Assembly: GCA_964538455.1 (NCBI GenBank)
Contig: CAZIDZ010000017.1
Coordinates: forward strand, 1 to 55,098
DNA: 55,098 bases
Direction: 5' to 3'
Source: JAZDLX01 sp964538455
GTDB lineage: Bacteria; Electryoneota; Electryoneia; Electryoneales; Electryoneaceae
Position numbers and translations under genes: made by a program. Shown one piece after another: positions 34,593-42,355 of the stretch (its first letter is position 1; every line of letters starts with the position of its first letter). The notes below the pieces were generated by a model. The model saw only the letters and a list, made by a program, of their open reading frames with translations, was not told the origin of the DNA and searched no databases.

Positions 34593-35575
34593 GTTTCGGC
34601 AATCCTCTCTACCTGATCGGCCTGGTGCTCGTGCCGCTGCTGCTGGCGCTCTATCTCTGGCGGCAGCTCCGCCCGGAACCGACGGTGACCTTTCCCTCGG
34701 CGTCCGGGCTGCAGACCTTGATGACCCCCCTGCACCGCGCGGCGCGGCACCTTCCGATGCTGCTGCGGCTGCTCGCGGTGGCGTTGCTCGTCGTCGCGGT
34801 CGCCCGTCCACGCCAGCAGCTCGACGAGGCGAAAGTGAACTCGGAGGGGATCGACATCGTCATCGACCTCGATATCTCCACGTCGATGCTCGCCGAAGAC
34901 CTGCAGCCGAACCGGCTCGAGGCGGCAAAACGGGTTGCGCAGAACTTCATCGAGGGGCGCACCAGCGACCGGATCGGGCTTGTGATGTTCGCCGGGGAAG
35001 CGTACACGTGGTGCCCGCTGACGTTGGACTACCATGTGCTCTCAGACCTGATGGGCGAGGTAAAGGCGGGAACGGTTGCAGACGGCACGGCGATCGGCAA
35101 AGCGATCGCCACCGGCACGAACCGCCTGCGCAGCGGCACCGGCAAAAGCAAGGTGCTGATCCTGATCACCGACGGCGTCAACAACGTGGATCAGCCGGAC
35201 CCTTTGACCGCGGCGAGCGCCGCGGCTGGGCTCGGTGTCAAAATCTACGCGATCGGCGTCGGAACGCAGGGAACCGCCCGCGCACCCGTGCAGACCCCAA
35301 GCGGGATCCGTTACCAGATGGTGCAGGTGGAAATCGACGAGCAGCTGTTGACCAAGATCGCGACGATGACAGGAGGCCGGTATTTCCGAGCAACCACCGC
35401 CGAGGGATTGCGTGAGATATATCAGAGAATCGACGCTCTGGAGAAAACGAAGATCAAGGTGGAACATGTCCGCCACTGGCGCGAACGGTTTTACCCCTTC
35501 GCGGCGCTGGCGTTCGTGCTGCTGCTGGCCGAGCGGCTGCTGGTGCTGACAAGGATGCGGCGGCTGGCGGTGTAA
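34589..35575 (+). CDS. batA: BatA-like VWA-domain membrane protein
   Basis: The 328-residue protein has an N-terminal membrane helix (about 8-25), a second one (about 58-73), a VWA domain with the MIDAS motif DISTS at 95-99 and IDIVIDLD before it, and a C-terminal helix (about 305-322). The layout is that of BatA, an inner-membrane metal-dependent adhesion-type protein of the aerotolerance operon. The ATG at 34589 overlaps the stop of the preceding gene (ATGA), so it is translationally coupled. An 87-bp gap follows before batB. Confidence 0.93.
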   Translation: MSFGNPLYLIGLVLVPLLLALYLWRQLRPEPTVTFPSASGLQTLMTPLHRAARHLPMLLRLLAVALLVVAVARPRQQLDEAKVNSEGIDIVIDLDISTSMLAEDLQPNRLEAAKRVAQNFIEGRTSDRIGLVMFAGEAYTWCPLTLDYHVLSDLMGEVKAGTVADGTAIGKAIATGTNRLRSGTGKSKVLILITDGVNNVDQPDPLTAASAAAGLGVKIYAIGVGTQGTARAPVQTPSGIRYQMVQVEIDEQLLTKIATMTGGRYFRATTAEGLREIYQRIDALEKTKIKVEHVRHWRERFYPFAALAFVLLLAERLLVLTRMRRLAV

Positions 35576-35662
35576 TCTTTCAGGCCGGAAGCCTCATTCG
35601 GCCAGGAGCGGACAGGTGGATTACTTGATTGGACAGATTTACAACTGAGGTGTTAAAGACCG

Positions 35663-37426
35663 ATGATCCTTTGGGGACAGCCACTCTGGTTGATCGCGCT
35701 GGCCGTACCAGCGCTGCTGGCACTCGCCGAACTGCTTCTCGGGCGGCGCGGCGACAGCGAGCGCAGGCGCTTCGCCGCCGAACCGCTCTGGGAACGGCTT
35801 GCGCCGGGACGGTCGGCCGGACTGCGCCGCACCCGGAGATGGCTGTTCATCGCGGCGCTGGTTTTTCTTTCGGTCGGCCTCGCCAATCCGCGCATCGGCA
35901 CACGCTACGAAGAGGTGACCCGCCAAGGCATCGACATCGTGCTCGCCGTGGATGTGTCCAAGAGCATGGACAGCCAGGACATTCGCCCCAGCCGCCTCGG
36001 AAAAACCCGTTACGAGCTGGCAAAATTCCTCGAGGGAATGAAAGGCGACCGCGTCGGCATCGTGCCCTTTGCGGGAGAGGCGTACCCCCTGCTGCCGATG
36101 ACGCTGGACTACGCCGCCGCGCGGATGTTCCTCGACATCCTCGCCACCGACCTGATCCCGGTCCCCGGAACAAACATCTCCGCCGCGATCCAAACCGCGA
36201 TGAAGCTTTTCCCGGAAGACAAGAGCGGCAGCCGCAGCCGGGCGATCGTCATCGTCTCGGACGGCGAGGACCACGAGGGAAACGCGGTCAATGCGGCGAA
36301 GGACGCGGCGAAACACGGCGTGCAGATCTGGACAATCGGCATGGCCCGTGCGAAGGGCGACCCGATCCCGGTGTACAACGACAAGGGCGAGCGCACCGGG
36401 TGGATGACGGACGAGAACGGCCAGGTGGTGACCAGCCGTTTGAACGAAGAGCTGCTGCGCGACATTGCGGACGCCGGAAACGGATCGTACCACCGGGCGG
36501 GCGAAGGCGACGACGCCTTCCGCCAGGTGTACCGGGAGCTGTTCAAACTCGACCGCAGCGAACTCGAGTCCCGCCGGATCACGGGCTACGAGGACCGTTT
36601 CCAACCGTTGCTGATCACCGCCCTTCTGCTGCTTGCGCTCCAGTTCGCGCTGCCCGAAGGGCGTAACGGGAAACGCCGCGTGACGCACGCGGTGGAGTCC
36701 GCCCTGACCATTCTGCTGGTGGCCGGCGGGCTGACGCTGCTCCCGCTTCCCGCGACCGCACAAACCGCGCACACGCTGGTCAAGGAGGGCAACAAGAAGG
36801 TTCTCTCAAGGGACTACGACGCCGCACTCTCGAAATACCTCGAAGCGAAAGCCTCCCGCGACTCGCTGCGCCCGGAATTGACCTACGATCTCGCGGGTGT
36901 GTACGCCCGCAGGGGGCAGGTCCCGATCGCCGACAGCCTTTACAGGAATCTTCCCGAGGAGACTCGCAAAGAGCTGCTCGCCCGCGCAGATTATAACCGT
37001 GGAACCGCCCAAGCCCAGGCAAAGAATTACGGCGAAGCCATCGAGAGCCTGATCGACGCGCTGAAGCGGGATCCCCACGATATGGACGCAAAGCGCAACC
37101 TGGAAATCGTCCGCCGTCTCCAGCAGGAACAGAAACAGCAGCAGCAGCAGAAAAAGAACCAGAAGCAACAGAAGGACAAGAATCAGCAACAACAGCAGCA
37201 GCAACAAAACCAGCAACAGCAGAATCAGCAGAATTCCAAGCAAAAGCAGGACGAGCAGCAGAAGCAGCAGGAGCAGCAGCAACAACAGAAACTCCCCGAG
37301 CAGATGGACAAAGAGGTTGCCAAGCGGCTGCTCGACCAGCTGCAACAGGACGAGAAGGATTTACTCAAAGACGTGGTGCGCAAGCAGATTCCACAGAGCC
37401 AGGCGAAGCCAAAAAAACCGTGGTGA
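35663..37426 (+). CDS. BatB-BatC fusion: VWA domain, TPR repeats and Gln/Lys-rich tail
   Basis: The 587-residue protein joins what are usually two genes. Residues 1-340 are BatB-like: two N-terminal membrane helices, a VWA domain with DVSKS at 97-101 and a helix near 310. A further helix or signal-like segment (ALTILLVAGGLTLLPLPATAQ, about 343-363) then leads into a BatC-like TPR region with GNKKVLSRDYDAALSKYLEA and YNRGTAQAQAKNYGEAIESLIDALK (about 365-475). The run 477-545 is almost only Q, K, N and E. The C-terminus ends with LLDQLQQDEKDLLKDVVR. The fused order suggests the TPR part acts in the periplasm next to the VWA partner. Confidence 0.92.
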   Translation: MILWGQPLWLIALAVPALLALAELLLGRRGDSERRRFAAEPLWERLAPGRSAGLRRTRRWLFIAALVFLSVGLANPRIGTRYEEVTRQGIDIVLAVDVSKSMDSQDIRPSRLGKTRYELAKFLEGMKGDRVGIVPFAGEAYPLLPMTLDYAAARMFLDILATDLIPVPGTNISAAIQTAMKLFPEDKSGSRSRAIVIVSDGEDHEGNAVNAAKDAAKHGVQIWTIGMARAKGDPIPVYNDKGERTGWMTDENGQVVTSRLNEELLRDIADAGNGSYHRAGEGDDAFRQVYRELFKLDRSELESRRITGYEDRFQPLLITALLLLALQFALPEGRNGKRRVTHAVESALTILLVAGGLTLLPLPATAQTAHTLVKEGNKKVLSRDYDAALSKYLEAKASRDSLRPELTYDLAGVYARRGQVPIADSLYRNLPEETRKELLARADYNRGTAQAQAKNYGEAIESLIDALKRDPHDMDAKRNLEIVRRLQQEQKQQQQQKKNQKQQKDKNQQQQQQQQNQQQQNQQNSKQKQDEQQKQQEQQQQQKLPEQMDKEVAKRLLDQLQQDEKDLLKDVVRKQIPQSQAKPKKPW

Positions 37427-37428
37427 CC

Positions 37429-39327
37429 ATGCAGCGGGAGGATGTAAAAGGAAGGTTTGCGACCGGTTGGATTCTCTTCGTCACCGGTCTTTTTCTGCTG
37501 ATGCCTGTAGCGGGGCGCGCGGATGTCCAGGACGTCACCGCGATCGCCAGCCCGGCATCGCTGCAGGTCGGGGAGACATTTGTCTACCGCGTCACGGTGG
37601 GCGGCACCGGTTCGCTGCCTTCACCCACGGTCAATCTCCCCAGCGCGTTCCAGATTATCAGCGGACCCAACACGAATATGAACATGCAGTTCGTCAACGG
37701 CCGCATGTCCAGCGAACGGGTCCTGAGCTACACGCTGCGCGCCTTGCGCCAGGGGGACCATGTGATCCCCGCGCCAGAGGTAAAAATCCGCGGGAAAGTG
37801 ATCAAGGGCAACCCGGTGACCATCCAGGTGTCGTCACCGGGCGGAAGCGTGCAGGGAGGGACGGGCGCTACTTCCCAGACCCCTTCGCGGGGAGAAGCTC
37901 CCGTCACCCCGGAGCCCGCGCCCTCGTCGATCACGCCCGAGGATGACATTTTCCTGCGGCTGGACATTCAACCGCGCCATGCCGTCTTTCAGCAACCGCT
38001 CGTCGCCACCTGGACACTGTACTTCCAACCGTCCGTGCGCACCTACGATGTACGCCGCCTCGCCAGCACCGAAGGCTTTTGGAGCGAGGAGTGGGCCGTA
38101 CCCAATCCCCCGGAAGTGGTCCAGCGAACCATCGGCGGCGAAACCTACAACGTCGCTGTGCTCCATCGCCTGGTGCTCTTTCCGACGAAGACCGGGAAAC
38201 TGACGATCGGGCCGATGGAAATCGTACTCCAGGTCGAGGGACGGCGGAACCGCGGGCTGTTCGACGATTTCTTCAACGATCCATTCTTCTCCGGCGGCTT
38301 GCAGGAGCGTGACATCTCCTCGAAACCGGTGACGATCCAGGTTTCGCCCCTGCCCGAGAAAGGCCGGCCGCGAAATTTCGACAATCTCGTCGGAAGCTGG
38401 AAGATCAAGGCCGAGCTCGACCAGGACACCGTTCGGGTCAACGACTCCGTACTGCTAACGGTGACCGTCGCGGGACGCGGGAATGTCGGATTCGTACCGA
38501 CGCCGGAGGTGTCCGTCCCCGCGGACGTTGAGCGGTACGACCCCGAGGTGTCAACGACCAAACACCCCGACGCGGGCACGATTATGGGCGAAAAGAAATT
38601 TAAATATCTACTGATTCCGCGCCGGGCCGGGGCTCAGGAGATCCCCGCGATTTCGTTCAACTATTACGATCCCCGCGTAAAGAAGTACTTCACCCAGTCG
38701 ACAAAATCGCTGATGCTTGAGGTGATGCCGGCGACCAGTTGGGCGGGTTCGGGAGGTTCGCAGCTTCCCGGCGGAGCCCCTTCACGAGTTGAGACCGTCG
38801 GCACAGACGTCCGCTGGATTCTCGACACCGGCAAAGGGCTGCAGCAGATCGGACCGCCAATCACGGAACGGGTCGGGTACTGGCTGACCTACATCCTGCC
38901 CGTGCTCGTCGCTCTGGGCGGCTTCGGCACGCTACGACTTCGCGAACGGGAAGCCGGACGGGAGGGCGAACGACGGAGCCGCCGCGCCGCCCGCAGCGCG
39001 ATGAATGCGCTCAAGCAGGCTCGAATGCAGCAGGCCGCGGGAGAGATCGAATCAGGGTACACCGCATTGGCACGGGGCATGATTGGATACCTCGCGGACC
39101 GTCTCGGAGTACCGACAGCCCAGCTTGATGAACCGCGCCGGAAAAGCGAACTGGGGGCGAAGGGACTGGAGAAAGCCGCCGTCCAGGAGCTGGAAGAGAT
39201 TCTGGGGCACTGCAACACAGCGCGGTTTACCCCGCAAGGTGCAGATTCTCATGTTCTTGGAGAGCTTATTGAGCGGGGGCGGGAGTGGATTATGGGGGCA
39301 GATCGTCCTCTCGGGGCCAGACGGTGA
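37429..39327 (+). CDS. batD: BatD-like oxygen-tolerance protein
   Basis: The protein of about 632 residues has a signal peptide (WILFVTGLFLLMPVAGRA), repeated BatD beta domains with the signature ASPASLQVGETFVYRVTVGG near the N-terminus and VRVNDSVLLTVTVAGRGNVGFV near residue 335, and one membrane helix at about residue 480 (YWLTYILPVLVALGGFGTL). A cytoplasmic helical tail follows. The N-terminal QVSSPGGSVQGGTGATSQTP linker is low-complexity. The ATG at 37429 lies 2 bp past the batB/C stop; GTG codons at 37420 and 37423 would overlap it. It belongs to the same transcript as the preceding Bat genes. Confidence 0.92.
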   Translation: MQREDVKGRFATGWILFVTGLFLLMPVAGRADVQDVTAIASPASLQVGETFVYRVTVGGTGSLPSPTVNLPSAFQIISGPNTNMNMQFVNGRMSSERVLSYTLRALRQGDHVIPAPEVKIRGKVIKGNPVTIQVSSPGGSVQGGTGATSQTPSRGEAPVTPEPAPSSITPEDDIFLRLDIQPRHAVFQQPLVATWTLYFQPSVRTYDVRRLASTEGFWSEEWAVPNPPEVVQRTIGGETYNVAVLHRLVLFPTKTGKLTIGPMEIVLQVEGRRNRGLFDDFFNDPFFSGGLQERDISSKPVTIQVSPLPEKGRPRNFDNLVGSWKIKAELDQDTVRVNDSVLLTVTVAGRGNVGFVPTPEVSVPADVERYDPEVSTTKHPDAGTIMGEKKFKYLLIPRRAGAQEIPAISFNYYDPRVKKYFTQSTKSLMLEVMPATSWAGSGGSQLPGGAPSRVETVGTDVRWILDTGKGLQQIGPPITERVGYWLTYILPVLVALGGFGTLRLREREAGREGERRSRRAARSAMNALKQARMQQAAGEIESGYTALARGMIGYLADRLGVPTAQLDEPRRKSELGAKGLEKAAVQELEEILGHCNTARFTPQGADSHVLGELIERGREWIMGADRPLGARR

Positions 39328-39328
39328 G

Positions 39329-39536
39329 CTGTCCACCCCGGTGAAACGGTGGACAACTGGTGTTCCACGGAGGTGTGAACAAGCGGTGGATAAGAGGCCA
39401 GGTAAATGAAATACTAGAATTACTTAGGTTTTATTATCATACAAAACAGATAGATAGCCTGGCGATCATAAGATTTCAGATTTCGTTTCGGCTGGGGATA
39501 ACCCCGGTGAGAAAGAGGTGGATGGGATGTGGATAA
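39329..39536. other. Cluster of DnaA-box-like sites flanking an AT-rich patch (candidate replication origin)
   Basis: Minus-strand copies related to the DnaA box TTATCCACA occur at 39348-39356 (TTGTCCACC), 39374-39382 (TTGTTCACA), 39385-39393 (TTATCCACC), 39493-39501 (TTATCCCCA) and 39528-39536 (TTATCCACA, perfect). A weaker plus-strand copy CTGTCCACC is at 39329-39337. Between the two groups, 39403-39450 is strongly AT-rich (aaatgaaatactagaatt...tattatcatac). The region is non-coding apart from the end near the next start codon. DnaA boxes around an AT-rich unwinding stretch are the hallmark of oriC, but no dnaA or dnaN gene is nearby. Confidence 0.45.
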
Positions 39537-40357
39537 ACCGGCGAACAGCGTGCTATAACCGGCGTTCACTCGTACCGGCCGGAATTCGCAAAATGGAGCT
39601 GCTTTTGCTGCTCCTGGCCGTGTTCTGTGCGCTCCCGCCGGGCGTCCACGCCTCGCCGGTGCAGGATCTCGCGGCGGAAGGGGATGCGGCCTACCGTGCC
39701 GGGCAATACGAGCGCGCGATCAACATCTACCAGCGGGTGATCACCGGGGGCTATGTGTCGGGGCCGTTGCTTTACAACATGGGCAACGCCTGGTACAAGC
39801 GCGGCGACCTGGGACACGCAATTCTTTACTACGAGCGCGCGAAGCGGATGATGCCGCACAACCGGGACGTCCGCTACAACCTGGAACTGGCCCGTTCTCG
39901 AACGGTAGACCGGATTGAGCGCCCTCCCCGCCTTCCCATCTGGAACCTCGTGGACACGCTTCGTGACATGGTTTCCCGCGAGTTGGGCGCCCGCCTCGCC
40001 TGGATCTTCACCCTCGCCGCGGCGCTCGCGTTCGCCGCATTGCTGAACCTGCGGGGCACGCTGCGCCGAGTGTTCCGGGGGCTGACCCTCGCGTTTTCCG
40101 CGCTGGCGCTCGTCTCCCTGATCCTGATCGGCCTGCGCGTCGCTGCCGATCACGGCCCTCCCACCGCGGTGATCCTGGTCGAGAAGGTGTCCCTGCACAG
40201 CGCACCCGATCCCACCAGCCTCGAGGTGTTTTCCCTGCACACCGGGACTACTGTCACAATTGTCAAGCAGTTAGAAGGCTGGTGGGAGGTTCGTCTCGAG
40301 GACGGGCGGCAGGGCTGGATGCCCGGACGAGCGGCGGAAATCGTCCAGGCCTTTTAG
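39527..40357 (+). CDS. batE: BatE-like TPR and SH3-domain membrane protein
   Basis: The product of about 276 residues has a basic N-terminus and a hydrophobic signal segment (MELLLLLLAVFCALPPGVHA), TPR repeats (GDAAYRAGQYERAINIYQRVI, YNMGNAWYKRGDLGHAILYYERAKRM), two membrane helices (about 160-178 and 188-206) and a C-terminal bacterial SH3-like domain (VSLHSAPDPTSLEVFSLHTGTTVTIV...GWMPGRAAEIV). This is the BatE architecture. The ATG at 39527 has AAAGAGGTGG upstream, while the Met at 39593 gives a tidier signal peptide. If the first is right, a perfect DnaA-type box overlaps the start codon. It closes the Bat series. Confidence 0.88.
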   Translation: MWINRRTACYNRRSLVPAGIRKMELLLLLLAVFCALPPGVHASPVQDLAAEGDAAYRAGQYERAINIYQRVITGGYVSGPLLYNMGNAWYKRGDLGHAILYYERAKRMMPHNRDVRYNLELARSRTVDRIERPPRLPIWNLVDTLRDMVSRELGARLAWIFTLAAALAFAALLNLRGTLRRVFRGLTLAFSALALVSLILIGLRVAADHGPPTAVILVEKVSLHSAPDPTSLEVFSLHTGTTVTIVKQLEGWWEVRLEDGRQGWMPGRAAEIVQAF

Positions 40358-40463
40358 TCCCGAGACGAAAAGGCGCTTGTGGGGAGCTCGCGCGGTTTTT
40401 AGCTTTCTCTCAGACTCCCGATATAGGTATCCAATCGGAAGCGTCACCAGACCGGAGATCGCT

Positions 40464-40649
40464 ATGGACGATGACTCCGGCGTGCGGCCGGTGCGGTACA
40501 GACGGCACTTCCAGGATCTGCCGAACCGGAAGCAACGCGATAAAAAGAAAGAGCAGGAACACGAGGAGGAGCAGGAGGAGGAGCAGGAAGAGCCGCGCAA
40601 GGGACCTCCCCCTCCCGATGGTTCCTCAACGATTGATTTAACCGCCTGA
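40464..40649 (+). CDS. Small charged protein with Lys/Glu-rich region
   Basis: A 61-residue product starting MDDDSGVRPVRYRRHF, then a run of K, E and Q (about 22-46) likely to form a charged helix, and a short Pro-rich tail ending STIDLTA. GGAG lies 7 bases before the ATG. No family is recognised. It lies 106 bp after batE and 110 bp before the receiver-like protein gene on the same strand. Its codon use looks like that of its neighbours, so it may be a real gene, but low-complexity composition makes this uncertain. Confidence 0.5.
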   Translation: MDDDSGVRPVRYRRHFQDLPNRKQRDKKKEQEHEEEQEEEQEEPRKGPPPPDGSSTIDLTA

Positions 40650-40737
40650 TCCCCGGGTGATGAGGGATGTGTGCCCTTGGGGCACGTTTCTCTCCTCAGG
40701 ATGCGTACATTCGCTTCCACGAAGGTGATGAACGCAG

Positions 40738-40755
40738 GTCCTGCCGAAGCAGGAC
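40738..40755 (+). promoter_or_regulatory. Hairpin enclosing the ribosome binding site of the receiver-like gene
   Basis: GTCCTGC (40738-40744) pairs perfectly with GCAGGAC (40749-40755) across a CGAA loop. The 3' arm contains AGGA, the only ribosome binding site for the GTG start at 40760. If it folds in the mRNA it would hide that site, suggesting translational control. It could also be a simple dispersed palindrome. Confidence 0.45.
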
Positions 40756-40759
40756 GAAC

Positions 40760-42355
40760 GTGACACAACCGACCCGAGAACCCGTGACCGCCAAATCCCG
40801 TCTTTCCGGTTCCCTCCAGCGCCTGTTGAGCCGTGTCGGGAAAGAGCCCGCCGGCAATGAAGACTGGCTCGCCTGGCTCGCCTCTCCATTGGCGCGGAAA
40901 GGGCACCTGAGCTTGACACGTGCGGGGGAAGAGGCCTTCACCAGCCTGCCCTTGACCGCCCGCCAGGACGGGAACGGCGGAATCGTGCTGATCGTCGATG
41001 CGCTGCTCCCCACTCCAGCCGAAGAGTTCTGGCACGAACCGGTCACCCTGCATGGCAGACTGGTCGTGTTCGAAGACGGCATCCAGCAGATTGTAACCTT
41101 CACAGCATCTGTCGGCGAGCGCATCGAACACGAGGGCCGTCCAGCCGTGGAACTGATCAACCTGCTCGACCTCGAGCGAACGGCCGAAGAATTCGTGGCG
41201 GAGCTGAGCGAAACCCAGGACATCGAACTTGGCATGATTTGGTTCGGCGAATGGGTTTCCGTCCACCCCAGCCGCATCTCGATCAGCCGCGTCTTTTTCG
41301 ACGAAACCCTCGAAGGCGACATCGGCTCGGACGGGTATGCGGTGCCCAAGGCGACCCTCCGCATTGAGGCGGACAGCCCGGAAGTCCCGATCCGCTTGCA
41401 GCTTTTCCGCTCGCGCGGGCACGGGCACGAGGCTGTGATCGAGAAAATCGACGGTGTCGCCCGGCAGAAGCTGGCGGGAATCATCGAGGAGATCTGGCGG
41501 GTGTCCTCCGGGCTCTCACAGCGCAGGGCGGCAGGCGCGCGTGATGTCGGTTATGTGTTTCGAGAACGTGACGCACTGGCGGAGGCATTCACTCCGCGCA
41601 CGGTGTTCCTCGGTTCAGACAGCCGGTGGAAGGACATCCTCCGCGAGCTCGGCGAGGTCGCAGTCGTTCCGGCCACCGATCTTGACGACGTCTCCGATGC
41701 TGTGTCGAAAACGCGCACCGACCTGATTGTCGGCGACGCAGATCTCTGGGGCAAAGACGCGGTCAAGGTGGAAAGACTGCTGCGCTCCGTCTCGAAATTC
41801 CGCAACATCCCACGGCTGTGGATTGCCTCGAGACCCGAAGAGTCTTTCGTGGACCGCGACGAGGACAAGACCCGTGACCTCGTCGACTACGGCGCCTGGG
41901 ATCTGCTGGAGCGCGACACCGAGGATCGGGAAGCGCAACACCGCCTCCACTGGGCGGTCAGCGGAGACGCGCTCGGCGAGGGCACCACCGCACTGCTGGT
42001 GAGCACCGACAGCAGGATGCGCTACCGCCTCGCCCTCGGGGTCTCCAGCCCGAGCCTTCGCCTGATCGCTTTCACCCGCCGGGAGGGTCTGATCCCTGCC
42101 CTGGAAAAACGCAAGCCTCGCTGGGTGTTGATCGACGCGAACAGTTTCGAGGTGGAGGTGGATTCGATGCTCGACGCCGCGCTCCACTGGGCGGGAACCG
42201 CCCGGGCGAAGGTGATCGTGCTCTCGCGGGGCGCCAGCCAGGCCCAGGTGGCAAAATGGATGAAGGCGGGGGCGACGGACATCGTGCTCACCGATCCGAG
42301 CCTGCGCCAGGCCGTGGAACGGCTTCAGCACCGGCTCTACGGAGTGCGCACATGA
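40760..42355 (+). CDS. Protein with N-terminal unknown domain and two receiver-like domains
   Basis: In this 531-residue protein the first 240 residues match nothing I know (LIVDALLPTPAEEFWHEPVTLHGRLVVFEDG). Two segments then follow the alternating pattern of response-regulator receiver domains. The first (about 250-370) has RTVFLGSD, TDLIVGDAD, RLWIAS and YGAWDLLERD. The second (about 390-525) has TALLVSTDS, PRWVLIDANSF, AKVIVLSRGA and WMKAGATDIVLTDPSLRQAVERL, very like receiver alpha4-beta5-alpha5. Typical phosphorylation aspartates are not clearly placed, so both may be pseudo-receivers. The GTG start is chosen for AGGA upstream; 40784 is an alternative. It overlaps the tandem ThyX gene by 4 bp. 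Confidence 0.75.
   Translation: MTQPTREPVTAKSRLSGSLQRLLSRVGKEPAGNEDWLAWLASPLARKGHLSLTRAGEEAFTSLPLTARQDGNGGIVLIVDALLPTPAEEFWHEPVTLHGRLVVFEDGIQQIVTFTASVGERIEHEGRPAVELINLLDLERTAEEFVAELSETQDIELGMIWFGEWVSVHPSRISISRVFFDETLEGDIGSDGYAVPKATLRIEADSPEVPIRLQLFRSRGHGHEAVIEKIDGVARQKLAGIIEEIWRVSSGLSQRRAAGARDVGYVFRERDALAEAFTPRTVFLGSDSRWKDILRELGEVAVVPATDLDDVSDAVSKTRTDLIVGDADLWGKDAVKVERLLRSVSKFRNIPRLWIASRPEESFVDRDEDKTRDLVDYGAWDLLERDTEDREAQHRLHWAVSGDALGEGTTALLVSTDSRMRYRLALGVSSPSLRLIAFTRREGLIPALEKRKPRWVLIDANSFEVEVDSMLDAALHWAGTARAKVIVLSRGASQAQVAKWMKAGATDIVLTDPSLRQAVERLQHRLYGVRT

Noticed and set aside
37120..37300. CAG/CAA-rich run looking like a DNA repeat or CRISPR-like array
   Set aside because: It is an in-frame Gln/Lys/Asn codon tract inside the BatB-BatC gene, with no spacer-repeat periodicity.
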